From Barnesiella sp. WM24 (GTDB lineage Bacteria > Bacteroidota > Bacteroidia > Bacteroidales > Muribaculaceae), in NCBI RefSeq assembly GCF_004570975.1, contig NZ_SPPC01000008.1, positions 1 through 64,000 of the forward strand: a stretch of DNA of 64,000 nt, read 5' to 3'. The translations under genes and the position numbers were made by a program. Of the stretch, positions 52,206-62,464 are shown piece by piece (the first letter of the stretch is position 1; every line of letters begins with the position of its first letter). The notes below the pieces were generated by a model that was not told the DNA's origin, did not search any database, and saw only the letters and a list, made by a program, of their open reading frames with translations.

Positions 52206-53153
52206 TTATCTTACTTTCAAGGGTTTGCCGGCTGTAAGGGTTGTTGTGCGGCTTATGCCGTTGAGCTTGCACAGCTTGTCGACTGTAGTGCCGTTGGCTT
52301 TTGCTATTTTAGAAAGCGTGTCGCCCTTCTTTATTCTGACAGTTGACGAATTTCCCGATTTGCTTGAAGAGGCAACTGCTTTTGTGGATTTCTTCTTTGG
52401 CGAGTAGTCGCGAGAGTTCTGGTAGGTACTCTTGTTGAATGTAAACTCGTCAGTATGAGTTGTCTGGTTGGCAAAGTCGAAAATTGCTGCGGGATTTATC
52501 GCATATCCCATATAGCGTGTCTCGAAGTGGAGATGGGGTCCGGTCGAACGTCCGGTGTTGCCGCCGAGTGCGATAGGATCACCTGCCTTTACATATTCAT
52601 CGGGCTTTACAAGGAATTTTGACAAGTGACCGTACACGGTCTCAAGCCCGTTTTCGTGGCGAACGATTACATAATATCCGTAACCTTTGCGCTCAAATTT
52701 GGTGAGTCTCACCTTTCCGTCAAATGCAGCACGTATCGTGTCGCCTATCTGCACTTTGAGGTCGATTCCTTTGTGCATACGGCGGAACCTCGGACGATAT
52801 CCGTAGGGTGATGTCACGTAGCCGTTGGTAGGCATGGCAAAATTACTTACATCTATCTTTTTTGTCTCCGGAACATCTGAGCTGCGGTAGGGATTGACGG
52901 TTCCGCTGTCCCATCCTTCGGTGTAGATGTCCATTTCGGGCTCTTCTTCTTCATTGAAGATATTGTCCATGTAATCAAGCGTTTCTTTCAGCTTGATCTG
53001 TTCGTCGATGTTTGTCTGGTACGCGAGCAAATCCTGGTGCTCGGCGTTGTGCTGTGCGGGTCGGCGGTTGAAATTGGTTTGTGCCGATACCGAAAGTACA
53101 GTTGCTAAAGCTAATGCCGTCGCGGCGGTAAATTTTTTGATATTAAATTGCAT
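52206..53153 (-). CDS. Secreted M23 peptidase with LysM domain
   Basis: A 315-residue exported peptidoglycan endopeptidase. A signal peptide ends near SVSA-Q (24). The M23 (LytM) domain at about 105-230 has YGYRPRFRRMHKGIDL (first zinc His and Asp), GYYVIVRHENGLETVYGHL and HLHFE (active-site and zinc His). A Ser/Lys linker leads to a C-terminal LysM domain (IKKGDTLSKIAKANGTTVDKLCKLNGI) that binds glycan strands. All catalytic positions look intact. It follows ndk by 16 bp. Confidence 0.94.
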   Translation of the reverse strand: MQFNIKKFTAATALALATVLSVSAQTNFNRRPAQHNAEHQDLLAYQTNIDEQIKLKETLDYMDNIFNEEEEPEMDIYTEGWDSGTVNPYRSSDVPETKKIDVSNFAMPTNGYVTSPYGYRPRFRRMHKGIDLKVQIGDTIRAAFDGKVRLTKFERKGYGYYVIVRHENGLETVYGHLSKFLVKPDEYVKAGDPIALGGNTGRSTGPHLHFETRYMGYAINPAAIFDFANQTTHTDEFTFNKSTYQNSRDYSPKKKSTKAVASSSKSGNSSTVRIKKGDTLSKIAKANGTTVDKLCKLNGISRTTTLTAGKPLKVR

Positions 53154-53169
53154 CGGTCTGTTTTTTCAA

Positions 53170-53631
53170 TTAATTGGCGTCAGGCGAGTAGAAAAAGCTC
53201 AAATCAGATGGAGTGTAATCAAATATTTCTTCCGGCTTGAAGAATCTGTTTAATTCGATTTTAGCACTCTCAACGCTGTCGGAGGCATGCACGATATTCT
53301 CTTGCCCGCTCATGGAGAAGTCTCCTCTGATTGTGCCGGGGAGAGCTTTCCTTCCGTTTGTGGCTCCGGTCATTAGTCTTACGGTCTCTACGGCATCGAT
53401 GCCTTTAAGACACATTACAATGACGGGAGTCGCCATCATGGAGTCCAGGATAAATGGGAAAAAAGGTTTTTCTACCAAGTGAGCATAATGCTCGCGAAGT
53501 ATTGTCTCGTCAAGTTGCATCATCTTCATTCCTGTGATGATGAGTCCCTTGTCCTGAAATCTACCGATGATTTTACCGGTCAGTCCACGATGTATGGCAG
53601 AGGGCTTGAGTATTACTAAAGTTTGCTCCAT
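53170..53631 (-). CDS. ndk: Nucleoside diphosphate kinase
   Basis: A 153-residue enzyme that balances nucleoside triphosphates. It starts with TLVILKPSAIHRGLTGKIIGRF (usual KPD reads KPS here) and holds the phospho-His in ENIVHASDSVESAKIE; the ATNGRKALPGTIRGDF loop is complete. It is followed by the M23 peptidase in one transcript. A TATATTTG box lies at 53679-53672 on the minus strand, without a clear -33 box. Confidence 0.95.
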   Translation of the reverse strand: MEQTLVILKPSAIHRGLTGKIIGRFQDKGLIITGMKMMQLDETILREHYAHLVEKPFFPFILDSMMATPVIVMCLKGIDAVETVRLMTGATNGRKALPGTIRGDFSMSGQENIVHASDSVESAKIELNRFFKPEEIFDYTPSDLSFFYSPDAN

Positions 53632-53790
53632 GTCAGTTTTGATATTTTAACCTTTTCTTACGTCTGTACTTCAAATATAAGAAATTTTCCGCTTGGGTTG
53701 AATACATTGTCAAGACAAAAAGTGCAAAAAATATCAACAGAAATTAAAATGTCGAGATAAAACACTGTTAATCAGATGTTTTATAGAAAT

Positions 53791-53804
53791 ATGTTTTACA
53801 ACAT
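53791..53804. promoter_or_regulatory. Palindrome ATGTT-N4-AACAT, copy 2
   Basis: ATGTTTTACAACAT, followed by GTTTT exactly as in copy 1 (809-822), so 18-19 bases agree between the two with one change. It lies between ndk and recG, about 160 bp upstream of ndk. Confidence 0.35.
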
Positions 53805-53876
53805 GTTTTCAAACTTCCTTGTTGTCGTGCCTGTTTCTCGACCTGTAATAATGTTAAAATATGTTGTGTGAGGCTG

Positions 53877-55967
53877 TTAGCTTATGCGCGACCAGTCAAC
53901 ACGGTTGTTGCCCGACATGGCGAGTTCGTTGCGTAAAACTGTGTTTTCAGGTGCTTTCAGCTCCGGGTCGGTGTCAAGAACCTCGATGGCGGTGTCACGC
54001 GCGAGCTGTACAATCTGACCGTCGGTGGCAAGATTTGCAATATTCAGTTCGATAGGCATTCCGCTTTGCATTGTGCCCTCAATGTCGCCCGGGCCTCTCA
54101 TTTTGAGGTCGGCTTCAGCTATGACAAATCCGTCGGTCGTCGATGTCATTATCTCGAGGCGCCGTCGCGTTTCTTTGGCTATTTTATGATGAGACATCAG
54201 TATACAGTAGCTTTTGTCGGCTCCTCTGCCAACACGTCCTCTGAGCTGATGGAGCTGCGAAAGCCCGAAACGCTCAGCATTCTCGATAAGCATCACTGTG
54301 GCGTTTGGCACATTTACCCCGACTTCTATTACAGTCGTGGCTACCATTATATGGGCTTGTCCTGATGCAAACAGTGTCATCTGGTGGTCTTTTTCCGCCG
54401 GTTTCATCTTTCCGTGTACATAACATACCTTGTATTGCGGAAAAGTTTCCCTGACAAGTTCGTAACCTTCTTCAAGACAGCGCAGGTCAAGTTTCTCGTT
54501 CTCCTTGATAAGCGGATATACGATGTATGCCTGCCGTCCTTCTTTAAGTTGCCTGCCGATTGCCTGATAGACGCTCATGCGGTTGTCGTCATACCGTAAT
54601 AATGTAGTGACCGGTTTTCTTCCGGGAGGAAGCTCGTCGATGACCGATACGCTCAAGTCGCCGTAGATGGTCATGGCGAGAGTGCGGGGGATAGGGGTCG
54701 CTGTCATGACAAGGACATGAGGGGCTATGCGGTTTTTTGACCATAGTCTCGCGCGTTGGGCGACACCGAAGCGGTGTTGCTCGTCAATCACTACAAATCC
54801 GAGATTTTTGAACTGCACATTGTCCTCAATCACAGCATGGGTGCCGATTAATATGTGCAGTGACCCGTCATGGAGCTGTCGGTGAATAATGTCGCGCTCG
54901 GCTTTGCCGGTCGACCCGGTAAGCAGTTTGATGTTGATTCCGAGAGGTGCGGCAAGCTTGTATATAGTCTCGAAATGCTGAGTGGCAAGGATTTCAGTAG
55001 GCGCCATCAGGCATGCCTGGGTGTCGTTGTCAAGTGCAATCAGCATGCAGAGTAGTGCCACAAGCGTTTTGCCGCTGCCGACATCTCCCTGTAGAAGGCG
55101 GTTCATCTGCCTCCCTGTGGCAATATCGGCGCGAATCTCCTTTATCACGCGTTTTTGGGCGCCTGTAAGCTCAAAGGGCAGGCGCTCAAAATAGAACCGG
55201 TTGAAGTAATCGCCGATCCTTGAAAAGCGGAATCCGGCAAGCGCCATGTTGCGTTGGCGTGAATAGCGCTGGATGTTGAGCTGAAGATAAAACAGCTCTT
55301 CAAATTTAAGCCTGAGCTTTGCCGCGTTCAGCGCGTCGATTGACTTCGGATTATGTATGTTGACCAGGGCGTCACGCAGTGGCATGAGTCTCAGCTTCCT
55401 TATGATGTGGTCGGGCAGCGTTTCCGTCATGTGGGGCGCTGCGGCAAGGGCAGTCTGTACCCATGTGAAAATCTGCCTTGTGGCTATGCCCTGGTTGCGG
55501 AGTGTGTCGGTGAGAGGGTATATCCCGCGCAATCCCTGGGCGGCACCCGCTGAGTCGGGCATGTCTACTTCAGGATGCACCATGCTCCATTTGCCGTTAA
55601 AGCTTTCCGGTTTACCGAAAAGTATGTACTGGTTGCCGGTGTGATAGCTGTCTTTTAGCTGTTTTACCTTGCGGAACCACACGACTTCCATCGTGGTCGT
55701 CCCGTCGGTAAACACCCCTACAAGCCTTGTTTTGGCACCCTCGCCGTGAATAGCAAATGCAAGGAATCTCCCTTTGACCTGTATTGCCGGCATGTCGCCT
55801 TCAAACTGAGAGATTTTATAAAAGGTGGAGCGGTCGACATACCGGTGAGGGAAATGGTAGAGAAGGTCGCGATATGACGATATGCCAAGCTGCTTGTTCA
55901 GCAGTTCGGCACGTTTCGGACCGATTCCACGCAGAAATTTTATGTCAAGACTACGCAGGCGGTTCAT
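53877..55967 (-). CDS. recG: ATP-dependent DNA helicase RecG
   Basis: A 696-residue helicase that remodels stalled forks and Holliday junctions. An N-terminal wedge/OB domain (FLRGIGPKRAELLNKQLG ... VEVVWFRKVKQLKDSY) is followed by the SF2 motor: LLQGDVGSGKTLVALL (I), VIDEQHRFGVAQR (II, DEQH), VMTATPIPRTLAM (III), YIVYPLIKENEK (IV), VATTVIEVGVNVPNATVM (V), QLRGRVGRG (VI). It starts within the last codons of ispD (4-bp overlap). Confidence 0.97.
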   Translation of the reverse strand: MNRLRSLDIKFLRGIGPKRAELLNKQLGISSYRDLLYHFPHRYVDRSTFYKISQFEGDMPAIQVKGRFLAFAIHGEGAKTRLVGVFTDGTTTMEVVWFRKVKQLKDSYHTGNQYILFGKPESFNGKWSMVHPEVDMPDSAGAAQGLRGIYPLTDTLRNQGIATRQIFTWVQTALAAAPHMTETLPDHIIRKLRLMPLRDALVNIHNPKSIDALNAAKLRLKFEELFYLQLNIQRYSRQRNMALAGFRFSRIGDYFNRFYFERLPFELTGAQKRVIKEIRADIATGRQMNRLLQGDVGSGKTLVALLCMLIALDNDTQACLMAPTEILATQHFETIYKLAAPLGINIKLLTGSTGKAERDIIHRQLHDGSLHILIGTHAVIEDNVQFKNLGFVVIDEQHRFGVAQRARLWSKNRIAPHVLVMTATPIPRTLAMTIYGDLSVSVIDELPPGRKPVTTLLRYDDNRMSVYQAIGRQLKEGRQAYIVYPLIKENEKLDLRCLEEGYELVRETFPQYKVCYVHGKMKPAEKDHQMTLFASGQAHIMVATTVIEVGVNVPNATVMLIENAERFGLSQLHQLRGRVGRGADKSYCILMSHHKIAKETRRRLEIMTSTTDGFVIAEADLKMRGPGDIEGTMQSGMPIELNIANLATDGQIVQLARDTAIEVLDTDPELKAPENTVLRNELAMSGNNRVDWSRIS

Positions 55968-56653
55968 TTCTCGATATAAAGCGACGCGATTTTAATGTCG
56001 TCGGGGAGCGTGATTTTTATATTGTGGGGGTCTCCGTCTACGAGTGTTATGTCGTCATGACCGGCTGCTGCCATGACCGATGCGTCGTCAGTAAAGTCGT
56101 GACGGTAGGGCAGGCTGTAGGCGTCAAGCAGCAATTTGCCGTCAAATGCCTGCGGGGTCTGGACTGCGCGAAATTCGCTGCGGTCAACCGGAGTCGAGCT
56201 TCCGTCGGGACTGAGGTGTCTCAGCGAATCACTCACCGGGACTACCGGGATTACCCCGGTCGATTGTCTTGCCGCTTCGATAATGCGTGCTACAAGTTGG
56301 CTGTCCACGACCGGACGGGCTCCGTCATGTACCATTATTATGCTTTTGCCGCTTTCCGGAATCGTGATTGTGGAAAGCGCGTTTTTGACTGATTCCCAAC
56401 GTGTGCCGCCTCCGGTGACTTCAGTCGGTGAAATGAAATCATGACCGGCACACAGTTCGTGCCAGAAGTCAATATGCGCCTTGTTTAAGACTAATACTAT
56501 TTTAACATTTCTGCATGCTTTTCTTAATCCGTCGATTGTGTGCATGAGAACCGGTTTGCCGTTCATGTCGCAGAACTGCTTGGGAAGGTCGGAGCCAAAC
56601 CGTGTACCGGTTCCGGCTGCGACTATTATGCAATATATCGTTGTCTCAGTCAT
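55964..56653 (-). CDS. ispD: 2-C-methyl-D-erythritol 4-phosphate cytidylyltransferase
   Basis: A 229-residue enzyme of the MEP isoprenoid pathway that makes CDP-methylerythritol. Seen: IIVAAGTGTRFGSDLPKQF (CTP loop with Arg and Lys), VMVHDGARPVV-type segment (IIMVHDGARPVV), QTPQAFDGKLLLDAY and FTDDASVM. ATG 56653 is chosen: the promoter's -7 box sits at 56666-56659, so the in-frame ATG at 56689 would be inside the -33 box. The mRNA should be nearly leaderless. recG follows with a 4-bp overlap. Confidence 0.94.
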   Translation of the reverse strand: MTETTIYCIIVAAGTGTRFGSDLPKQFCDMNGKPVLMHTIDGLRKACRNVKIVLVLNKAHIDFWHELCAGHDFISPTEVTGGGTRWESVKNALSTITIPESGKSIIMVHDGARPVVDSQLVARIIEAARQSTGVIPVVPVSDSLRHLSPDGSSTPVDRSEFRAVQTPQAFDGKLLLDAYSLPYRHDFTDDASVMAAAGHDDITLVDGDPHNIKITLPDDIKIASLYIEK

Positions 56654-56658
56654 GTTTA

Positions 56659-56690
56659 CAAAATTACTCAATACTCGCGGTTTAAGCAAA
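56659..56690 (-). promoter_or_regulatory. Promoter of ispD-recG
   Basis: Minus strand: TTTG (56690-56687), 20-bp spacer, TAATTTTG (56666-56659); the ispD ATG starts 5 bases after the box. Confidence 0.8.
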
Positions 56691-56778
56691 AATAAAAAGG
56701 AGCTTAATCACTTAAGCTCCTTTTTATGGGTTTCCAATAGGTACAATTTCTAAGGTAAAAAAGATTGTTTTAGGTTTG
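56690..56778 (-). ncRNA. Candidate small RNA or terminated leader upstream of ispD
   Basis: A strong minus-strand terminator, stem AAAAAGGAGCTTAA / TTAAGCTCCTTTTT (56694-56707 with 56712-56725) with a GTGA loop and TATTTTTG tail, ends just before the ispD promoter. Upstream lies GACCTTTG (56791-56784, one change from TAnnTTTG) with TTG 20 bp before it, so an RNA of about 88 bases is possible. The hairpin may simply end the lpxH operon, 220 bp away. Confidence 0.4.
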
Positions 56779-56824
56779 TGGTACAAAGGTCACCCTTTTT
56801 TTTGAGTTAACCAAGCAAAAAAAC

Positions 56825-56838
56825 ATGTTTAGCAACAT
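56825..56838. promoter_or_regulatory. Palindrome ATGTT-N4-AACAT, copy 3
   Basis: ATGTTTAGCAACAT, extended to CATGTT-TAGC-AACATG, between lpxH and the terminator at 56694-56725. Same arrangement as 809-822 and 53791-53804. Confidence 0.35.
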
Positions 56839-56944
56839 GCTTTTGGCGAATAGCATTGCCGGTTATTCGGCTTTGATGGTGTAAATATCTGTATCATAAT
56901 GGTTTGTTACTAATGTTAACAGATATTTAAATCTTTGAAATTTT

Positions 56945-57721
56945 CTAAATATGTACTATTTTATTAAATTCTTGTACATATCTGTATATCTCCATGGACT
57001 CTCCGTTAAATCGTGCAAACGAGAAGTGGTGAATCCAGTCGCCCAATATGATAACGTGACAATGATTTGAAATATTGTAGTCAAGCAGTACATGACGGTG
57101 ACCGAATACAAAATAATCAATGTCACTGTGTACTGCGGCATATTCCCTGGCAAACCTGACGAGCGACTCTTCGTCAGGATCCTTTACGACCGGTATCTCG
57201 GCTGAGAAGTTGCGGCTTGAGCATGACCACCGGAGTGCAAACGGTATGGTCCAGCGGGGATGGATTGCGCTGTACAGCTTCTGACATGTCCTGTTGCGGA
57301 AAATTGAGCGCATTAAGCGGAACGATGGTTTTAGCTTCCCTACGCCGTCACCGTGGGACAGGAAGAATTTTTTGCCTTCAACCTCCTTTACAAGATATCC
57401 GTCGATTACAGTCACCCCTATCTCGTCGCGGAGATAGTCAAAGAGCCATATGTCATGGTTGCCGATAAACCAATAGATTTTTACTCCGGCGTCGGCAAGC
57501 GATGCAAGAGCGCCGAAAAACCTTACATATCCGCGCGGGACCACAGTCTTGTACTCAAACCAATAGTCAAGTATGTCACCGAGCATGTAAAGTTCCTTGG
57601 CATCGTCTTTTATGGATTTGAGCCATTCCACGACGCGTTTTTCGTAGTCGTGAGGGTGATCCAGATAAGTGGCTCCAAGATGCAGGTCGGAAATAAAGTA
57701 TGTATATTTGCGGCTGCTCAT
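56945..57721 (-). CDS. lpxH: UDP-2,3-diacylglucosamine diphosphatase (LpxH-like)
   Basis: A 258-residue calcineurin-fold phosphoesterase. Metal motifs: FISDLHLG, MLGDILDYWFE, WFIGNHDIWL, LSHGDGVG and FGHRHVLLDY. LpxH splits UDP-diacylglucosamine to lipid X in lipid A synthesis; the DYWFE motif after GD and the Arg-rich central part support this over general phosphatases. ATG 57721 leaves a 7-bp gap from the SufT-like gene; an in-frame ATG at 57763 would overlap that gene by 35 bp. Confidence 0.9.
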   Translation of the reverse strand: MSSRKYTYFISDLHLGATYLDHPHDYEKRVVEWLKSIKDDAKELYMLGDILDYWFEYKTVVPRGYVRFFGALASLADAGVKIYWFIGNHDIWLFDYLRDEIGVTVIDGYLVKEVEGKKFFLSHGDGVGKLKPSFRLMRSIFRNRTCQKLYSAIHPRWTIPFALRWSCSSRNFSAEIPVVKDPDEESLVRFAREYAAVHSDIDYFVFGHRHVLLDYNISNHCHVIILGDWIHHFSFARFNGESMEIYRYVQEFNKIVHI

Positions 57722-57728
57722 GGGAGTG

Positions 57729-58049
57729 TCATAGAAATCCAAGATCCAGTTTCGCTTCTTCACTCATCATGTCTTTGTTCCATTCCGGTTCAAAGACTAT
57801 GTTTATGGTCACGCTCTTCACTCCTTCTATGCTTTCCAGCTTTATGCGCGAGTCTTCTACAAGAAAGTCGGCGGCCGGACAGTTAGGCGCAGTCAGGGTC
57901 ATGTCGACTGTAAGGTTGCCTTCATCATCGAGGTCAATCTTGTAAATAAGTCCGAGATTATATATGTCTACGGGTATTTCGGGGTCATATACTGTCTTGA
58001 GCAGCGTTACAGCCCGTTCTTCTATCTTGAGTCTTTCTTCAGGTGTCAT
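57729..58049 (-). CDS. DUF59/MIP18 Fe-S assembly protein (SufT-like)
   Basis: A 106-residue protein with the DUF59 core: VYDPEIPVDIYNLGLIYKI, then MTLTAPNCPAADFLVED with the conserved reactive Cys, and VTINIVFEPEWNKDMMSEEAKLDLG. The family helps Fe-S cluster maturation (SufT, MIP18). It lies 38 bp behind ligA and 7 bp before lpxH, away from any suf operon in this window. Confidence 0.9.
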   Translation of the reverse strand: MTPEERLKIEERAVTLLKTVYDPEIPVDIYNLGLIYKIDLDDEGNLTVDMTLTAPNCPAADFLVEDSRIKLESIEGVKSVTINIVFEPEWNKDMMSEEAKLDLGFL

Positions 58050-58087
58050 AATTTTTTAGAGTGTCTAAAGTTGGTGTCTGGGATGAT

Positions 58088-60103
58088 TTATTGATTAATC
58101 ATTTTTAGAAATTCTTCTTCATTGATGATAGGAATGCCGAGGGTGCGTGCTTTTTCAAGCTTGGACGGACCCATGTTTTCTCCGGCAAATACAAAATCGG
58201 TCTTCTTTGAGATGCCGCTTACGTTTTTGCCGCCGTTTCGTTCGATTATCTCTTTATATTCATCCCGGGAATGATGGGAGAATGTTCCGCTTATTACGAT
58301 TGACTTTCCTTTGAGCAGGTCGGTGCGCGATGACTCATCTTCTTCGGGAAGTGACATCTGCACTCCGGCAGCACGCAGCTGCTCTACCATTTCGCGGTTG
58401 TCGGGATTGCTGAAATAAGTGATTATGCTTTCAGCTATGCGGGGCCCGATGTCATCAATCAAGGTCAGCGATTCGGTATCGGCATTCATGAGCGAGTCAA
58501 TGTCGCGCACCGCGCGTGCCAATTTTTTTGCCACGGTCTCTCCTACATAGGGTATTGAAAGGGCATATACAACGCGCTCAAACGGCACTGACTTCGACGC
58601 CTCGATGCCGTCGAGTATTCGTTCGACAGTGCGTGGTCCCATTCCCGGAAGCAGCATCATGTCTCTTGAGTGTCGGCTCAGGGTGTACAGGTCGGCGGGT
58701 GTCTTCACCCATCCGTTGCGGTAAAGGATTACAGCCATCTCTTCACCGATACCTTCGATATTCATCATGCGGCGCCCTACGAAATGCTCCAGGCGTCCAC
58801 ATATCTGAGGCGCGCATCCCTCCTTGTCGGGACACATCCACGCCGCTTCTCCTTCGATTCTTACAAGCGGGGTGTCACACACCGGGCAGCGGGTGACAAA
58901 CTGTATCGGGTTTGCATCGGGCTGTCGTGCCGATACATCGATTCCTGTCACCTTGGGGATGATTTCGCCACCCTTTTCGACATACAGCATGTCATGGTCA
59001 TGAATGTCAAGCGACCTTATGATACCCTCGTTGTGAAGTGACGCGCGTTTTACGATTGTCCCTGATAGAAGCACCGGATCCAGATTGGCTACGGGGGTGA
59101 CTATGCCCATTCTGCCTACCTCAAATGACACTGATTGCAATCGGGTGAGCGCTCGTTCAGCCTGAAATTTGTAGGCTATCGCCCATCTGGGCGACTTTGC
59201 CGTGTAACCGAGGTTAAGCTGCTGGCGCAGGTCGTTGACCTTGAACACGAGACCGTCGGTGGCAACCGGCAATTCTTTTCGTGCCGTGTCCCAATGGTTG
59301 ATAAATCGGTCCACCTCGTCGATGCCGTGAAGCTTGGACATGACAGGCGCGACCTTGAATCCCCATTCTTTCGCCGCAATCATGTTGTCATAATGATTGT
59401 CGGCAGGCAGGTTGTCGCCAAGCAGATAGTAGAACACGGCGTCAAGTCCGCGGCGAGCCACCTCGGCTGAATTCTGCATCTTTAATGTGCCTGACGCGGC
59501 GTTGCGCGGATTGGCAAAAAGAGGCTCTTCATTAAACTCGCGTTCTGCGTTCAGCCTGTCAAATTCTTTCCAGGGCAACACAATCTCGCCGCGTATCTCA
59601 AATTCCTCAGGCCATCCTGACCCCTGAAGCGTGAGGGGCACGCTTTTTATTGTCTTTACATTGTCGGTCACTACATCCCCGCGTTCACCGTCGCCGCGTG
59701 TTACAGCTCTTACGAGCCTGCCATGCTCATAGGTGAGCGAGATGGACGTGCCGTCATATTTCATCTCGCCTACTATTGTGAAATCCTGTCCCATGAGCGC
59801 GTCACGTGTACGCGTCACAAATTCATCGACCTCTTCGATAGAGTAAGTGTTGCCGAGCGACAGCATGGGGCGTTGGTGAAGATGCTGTGTAAACGCCTTG
59901 TTGATGTCGCTTCCGACACGTTGGGTCGGAGACAGAGGGTCGGCATATTCGGGATGCTCTTTCTCAAGTTGTTCGAGCTCCTTCATCATCATGTCAAAGT
60001 CGCGGTCGGAAATCTCGGGCGAGTTAAGCACATAATAATTATAGTTGTGGCGATTCAGCTCGTCACGCAGCCGCTCAATCTGCTGTTTGGGTTGTAGGTC
60101 CAT
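58088..60103 (-). CDS. ligA: NAD-dependent DNA ligase
   Basis: A 671-residue ligase sealing nicks in replication and repair. Domains in order: NAD-binding Ia, adenylation domain with KYDGTS (Lys near 118 takes AMP) and [14 protein letters not shown] fold, a four-Cys zinc finger (CPVCDTPL ... [12 protein letters not shown]), helix-hairpin-helix repeats and a C-terminal BRCT domain ([20 protein letters not shown]). All parts are complete. A TATCTTTG box lies at 60137-60130 on the minus strand. Confidence 0.97.
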   Translation of the reverse strand: MDLQPKQQIERLRDELNRHNYNYYVLNSPEISDRDFDMMMKELEQLEKEHPEYADPLSPTQRVGSDINKAFTQHLHQRPMLSLGNTYSIEEVDEFVTRTRDALMGQDFTIVGEMKYDGTSISLTYEHGRLVRAVTRGDGERGDVVTDNVKTIKSVPLTLQGSGWPEEFEIRGEIVLPWKEFDRLNAEREFNEEPLFANPRNAASGTLKMQNSAEVARRGLDAVFYYLLGDNLPADNHYDNMIAAKEWGFKVAPVMSKLHGIDEVDRFINHWDTARKELPVATDGLVFKVNDLRQQLNLGYTAKSPRWAIAYKFQAERALTRLQSVSFEVGRMGIVTPVANLDPVLLSGTIVKRASLHNEGIIRSLDIHDHDMLYVEKGGEIIPKVTGIDVSARQPDANPIQFVTRCPVCDTPLVRIEGEAAWMCPDKEGCAPQICGRLEHFVGRRMMNIEGIGEEMAVILYRNGWVKTPADLYTLSRHSRDMMLLPGMGPRTVERILDGIEASKSVPFERVVYALSIPYVGETVAKKLARAVRDIDSLMNADTESLTLIDDIGPRIAESIITYFSNPDNREMVEQLRAAGVQMSLPEEDESSRTDLLKGKSIVISGTFSHHSRDEYKEIIERNGGKNVSGISKKTDFVFAGENMGPSKLEKARTLGIPIINEEEFLKMINQ

Positions 60104-60139
60104 GTCGTAGTGAAAATGAATTACTATTGCAAAGATAGC

Positions 60140-60184
60140 TATAAAAAAGAAGAAAAGGTCATTTCTTGATTCAGAAATGACCTT
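60140..60184 (-). terminator. Rho-independent terminator of groESL
   Basis: A perfect 12-bp stem AAGGTCATTTCT / AGAAATGACCTT (60155-60166 with 60173-60184) followed on the minus strand by TTCTTCTTTTTT, 25 bp behind the groEL stop. Confidence 0.88.
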
Positions 60185-60209
60185 CTCATTTATGTTAAGC
60201 AGTGTCGGC

Positions 60210-61862
<1,653 letters not shown>

Positions 61863-61866
61863 TTAA

Positions 61867-62142
61867 TTATTCAGTAACGATTGCCAAAATGTCAGATTGA
61901 CGCATGATGAGAAGTTTCTCGCCGTCAAGTTCAATCTCTGTTCCGGCGTATTTGCCAAACATCACTACATCATTTACCTTTACTACCATCTCTTCATCTT
62001 TGGTGCCGTTGCCTACGGCGATTGCTGTGCCGCGAAGCGGTTTCTCCTTGGCTGAATCGGGGATTATGATACCTGAAAGGGTCTTTTCCTCTGCTGGAGT
62101 GGGCTTGATGAGCACTCGGTCGGCAAGTGGTTTGATATTCAT
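61867..62142 (-). CDS. groES: Co-chaperonin GroES
   Basis: A 91-residue Hsp10: [33 protein letters not shown] (with the mobile loop) and [43 protein letters not shown]. It caps GroEL. No TAnnTTTG box and no CIRCE element is visible upstream; instead the 320-bp gap holds several TGTCA/TGACA half-sites. Confidence 0.98.
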   Translation of the reverse strand: MNIKPLADRVLIKPTPAEEKTLSGIIIPDSAKEKPLRGTAIAVGNGTKDEEMVVKVNDVVMFGKYAGTEIELDGEKLLIMRQSDILAIVTE

Positions 62143-62228
62143 GACTGTTGTTATTTAAAGTTTGATTATGTTATTTAGTTTTATTTTCTGTTATACGATA
62201 TAGCATATTTTGTGCCAAATCCTTTTTC

Positions 62229-62376
62229 TGACATGACGGTTGACAAAATGTCACCCTGCCGCTTTGCACTATATATCTCAACAATAGTGACTGCGCGCAG
62301 GTTCATCGGCTATAATATAATAATGTGAAATAAATGTTGTGATGTCATGTGAGGGCGCGTAAATGTCAGTTTGTCA
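62229..62376 (-). promoter_or_regulatory. TGTCA/TGACA half-site cluster upstream of groESL
   Basis: TGACAAAATGTCA (62241-62253) is a perfect palindrome; a further TGACA lies at 62229-62233. Farther up, TGTCA occurs at 62343-62347, 62364-62368 and 62372-62376. In both pairs the half-sites start exactly 8 bases apart. They may be the heat-shock control sites of groESL, replacing CIRCE. The rest of 62143-62400 shows no gene. Confidence 0.4.
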
Positions 62377-62398
62377 TTTTTTGTAAGCCTGCCGGTTA

Positions 62399-62437
62399 AA
62401 AAGACAGTCTCATGTCAATGGTTTTGACATGAGACTG
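62399..62437 (-). terminator. Rho-independent terminator of ribBA
   Basis: A perfect 13-bp stem CAGTCTCATGTCA / TGACATGAGACTG (62405-62417 with 62425-62437), followed on the minus strand by TCTTTTTAA, about 28 bp behind ribBA. Confidence 0.88.
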
Positions 62438-62464
62438 CGTTATATCGGTTTCCGTGTCGGATGC

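Noticed and set aside
62143-62464. CIRCE element for groESL
   Set aside because: No TTAGCACTC-N9-GAGTGCTAA or close relative is present in the gap.
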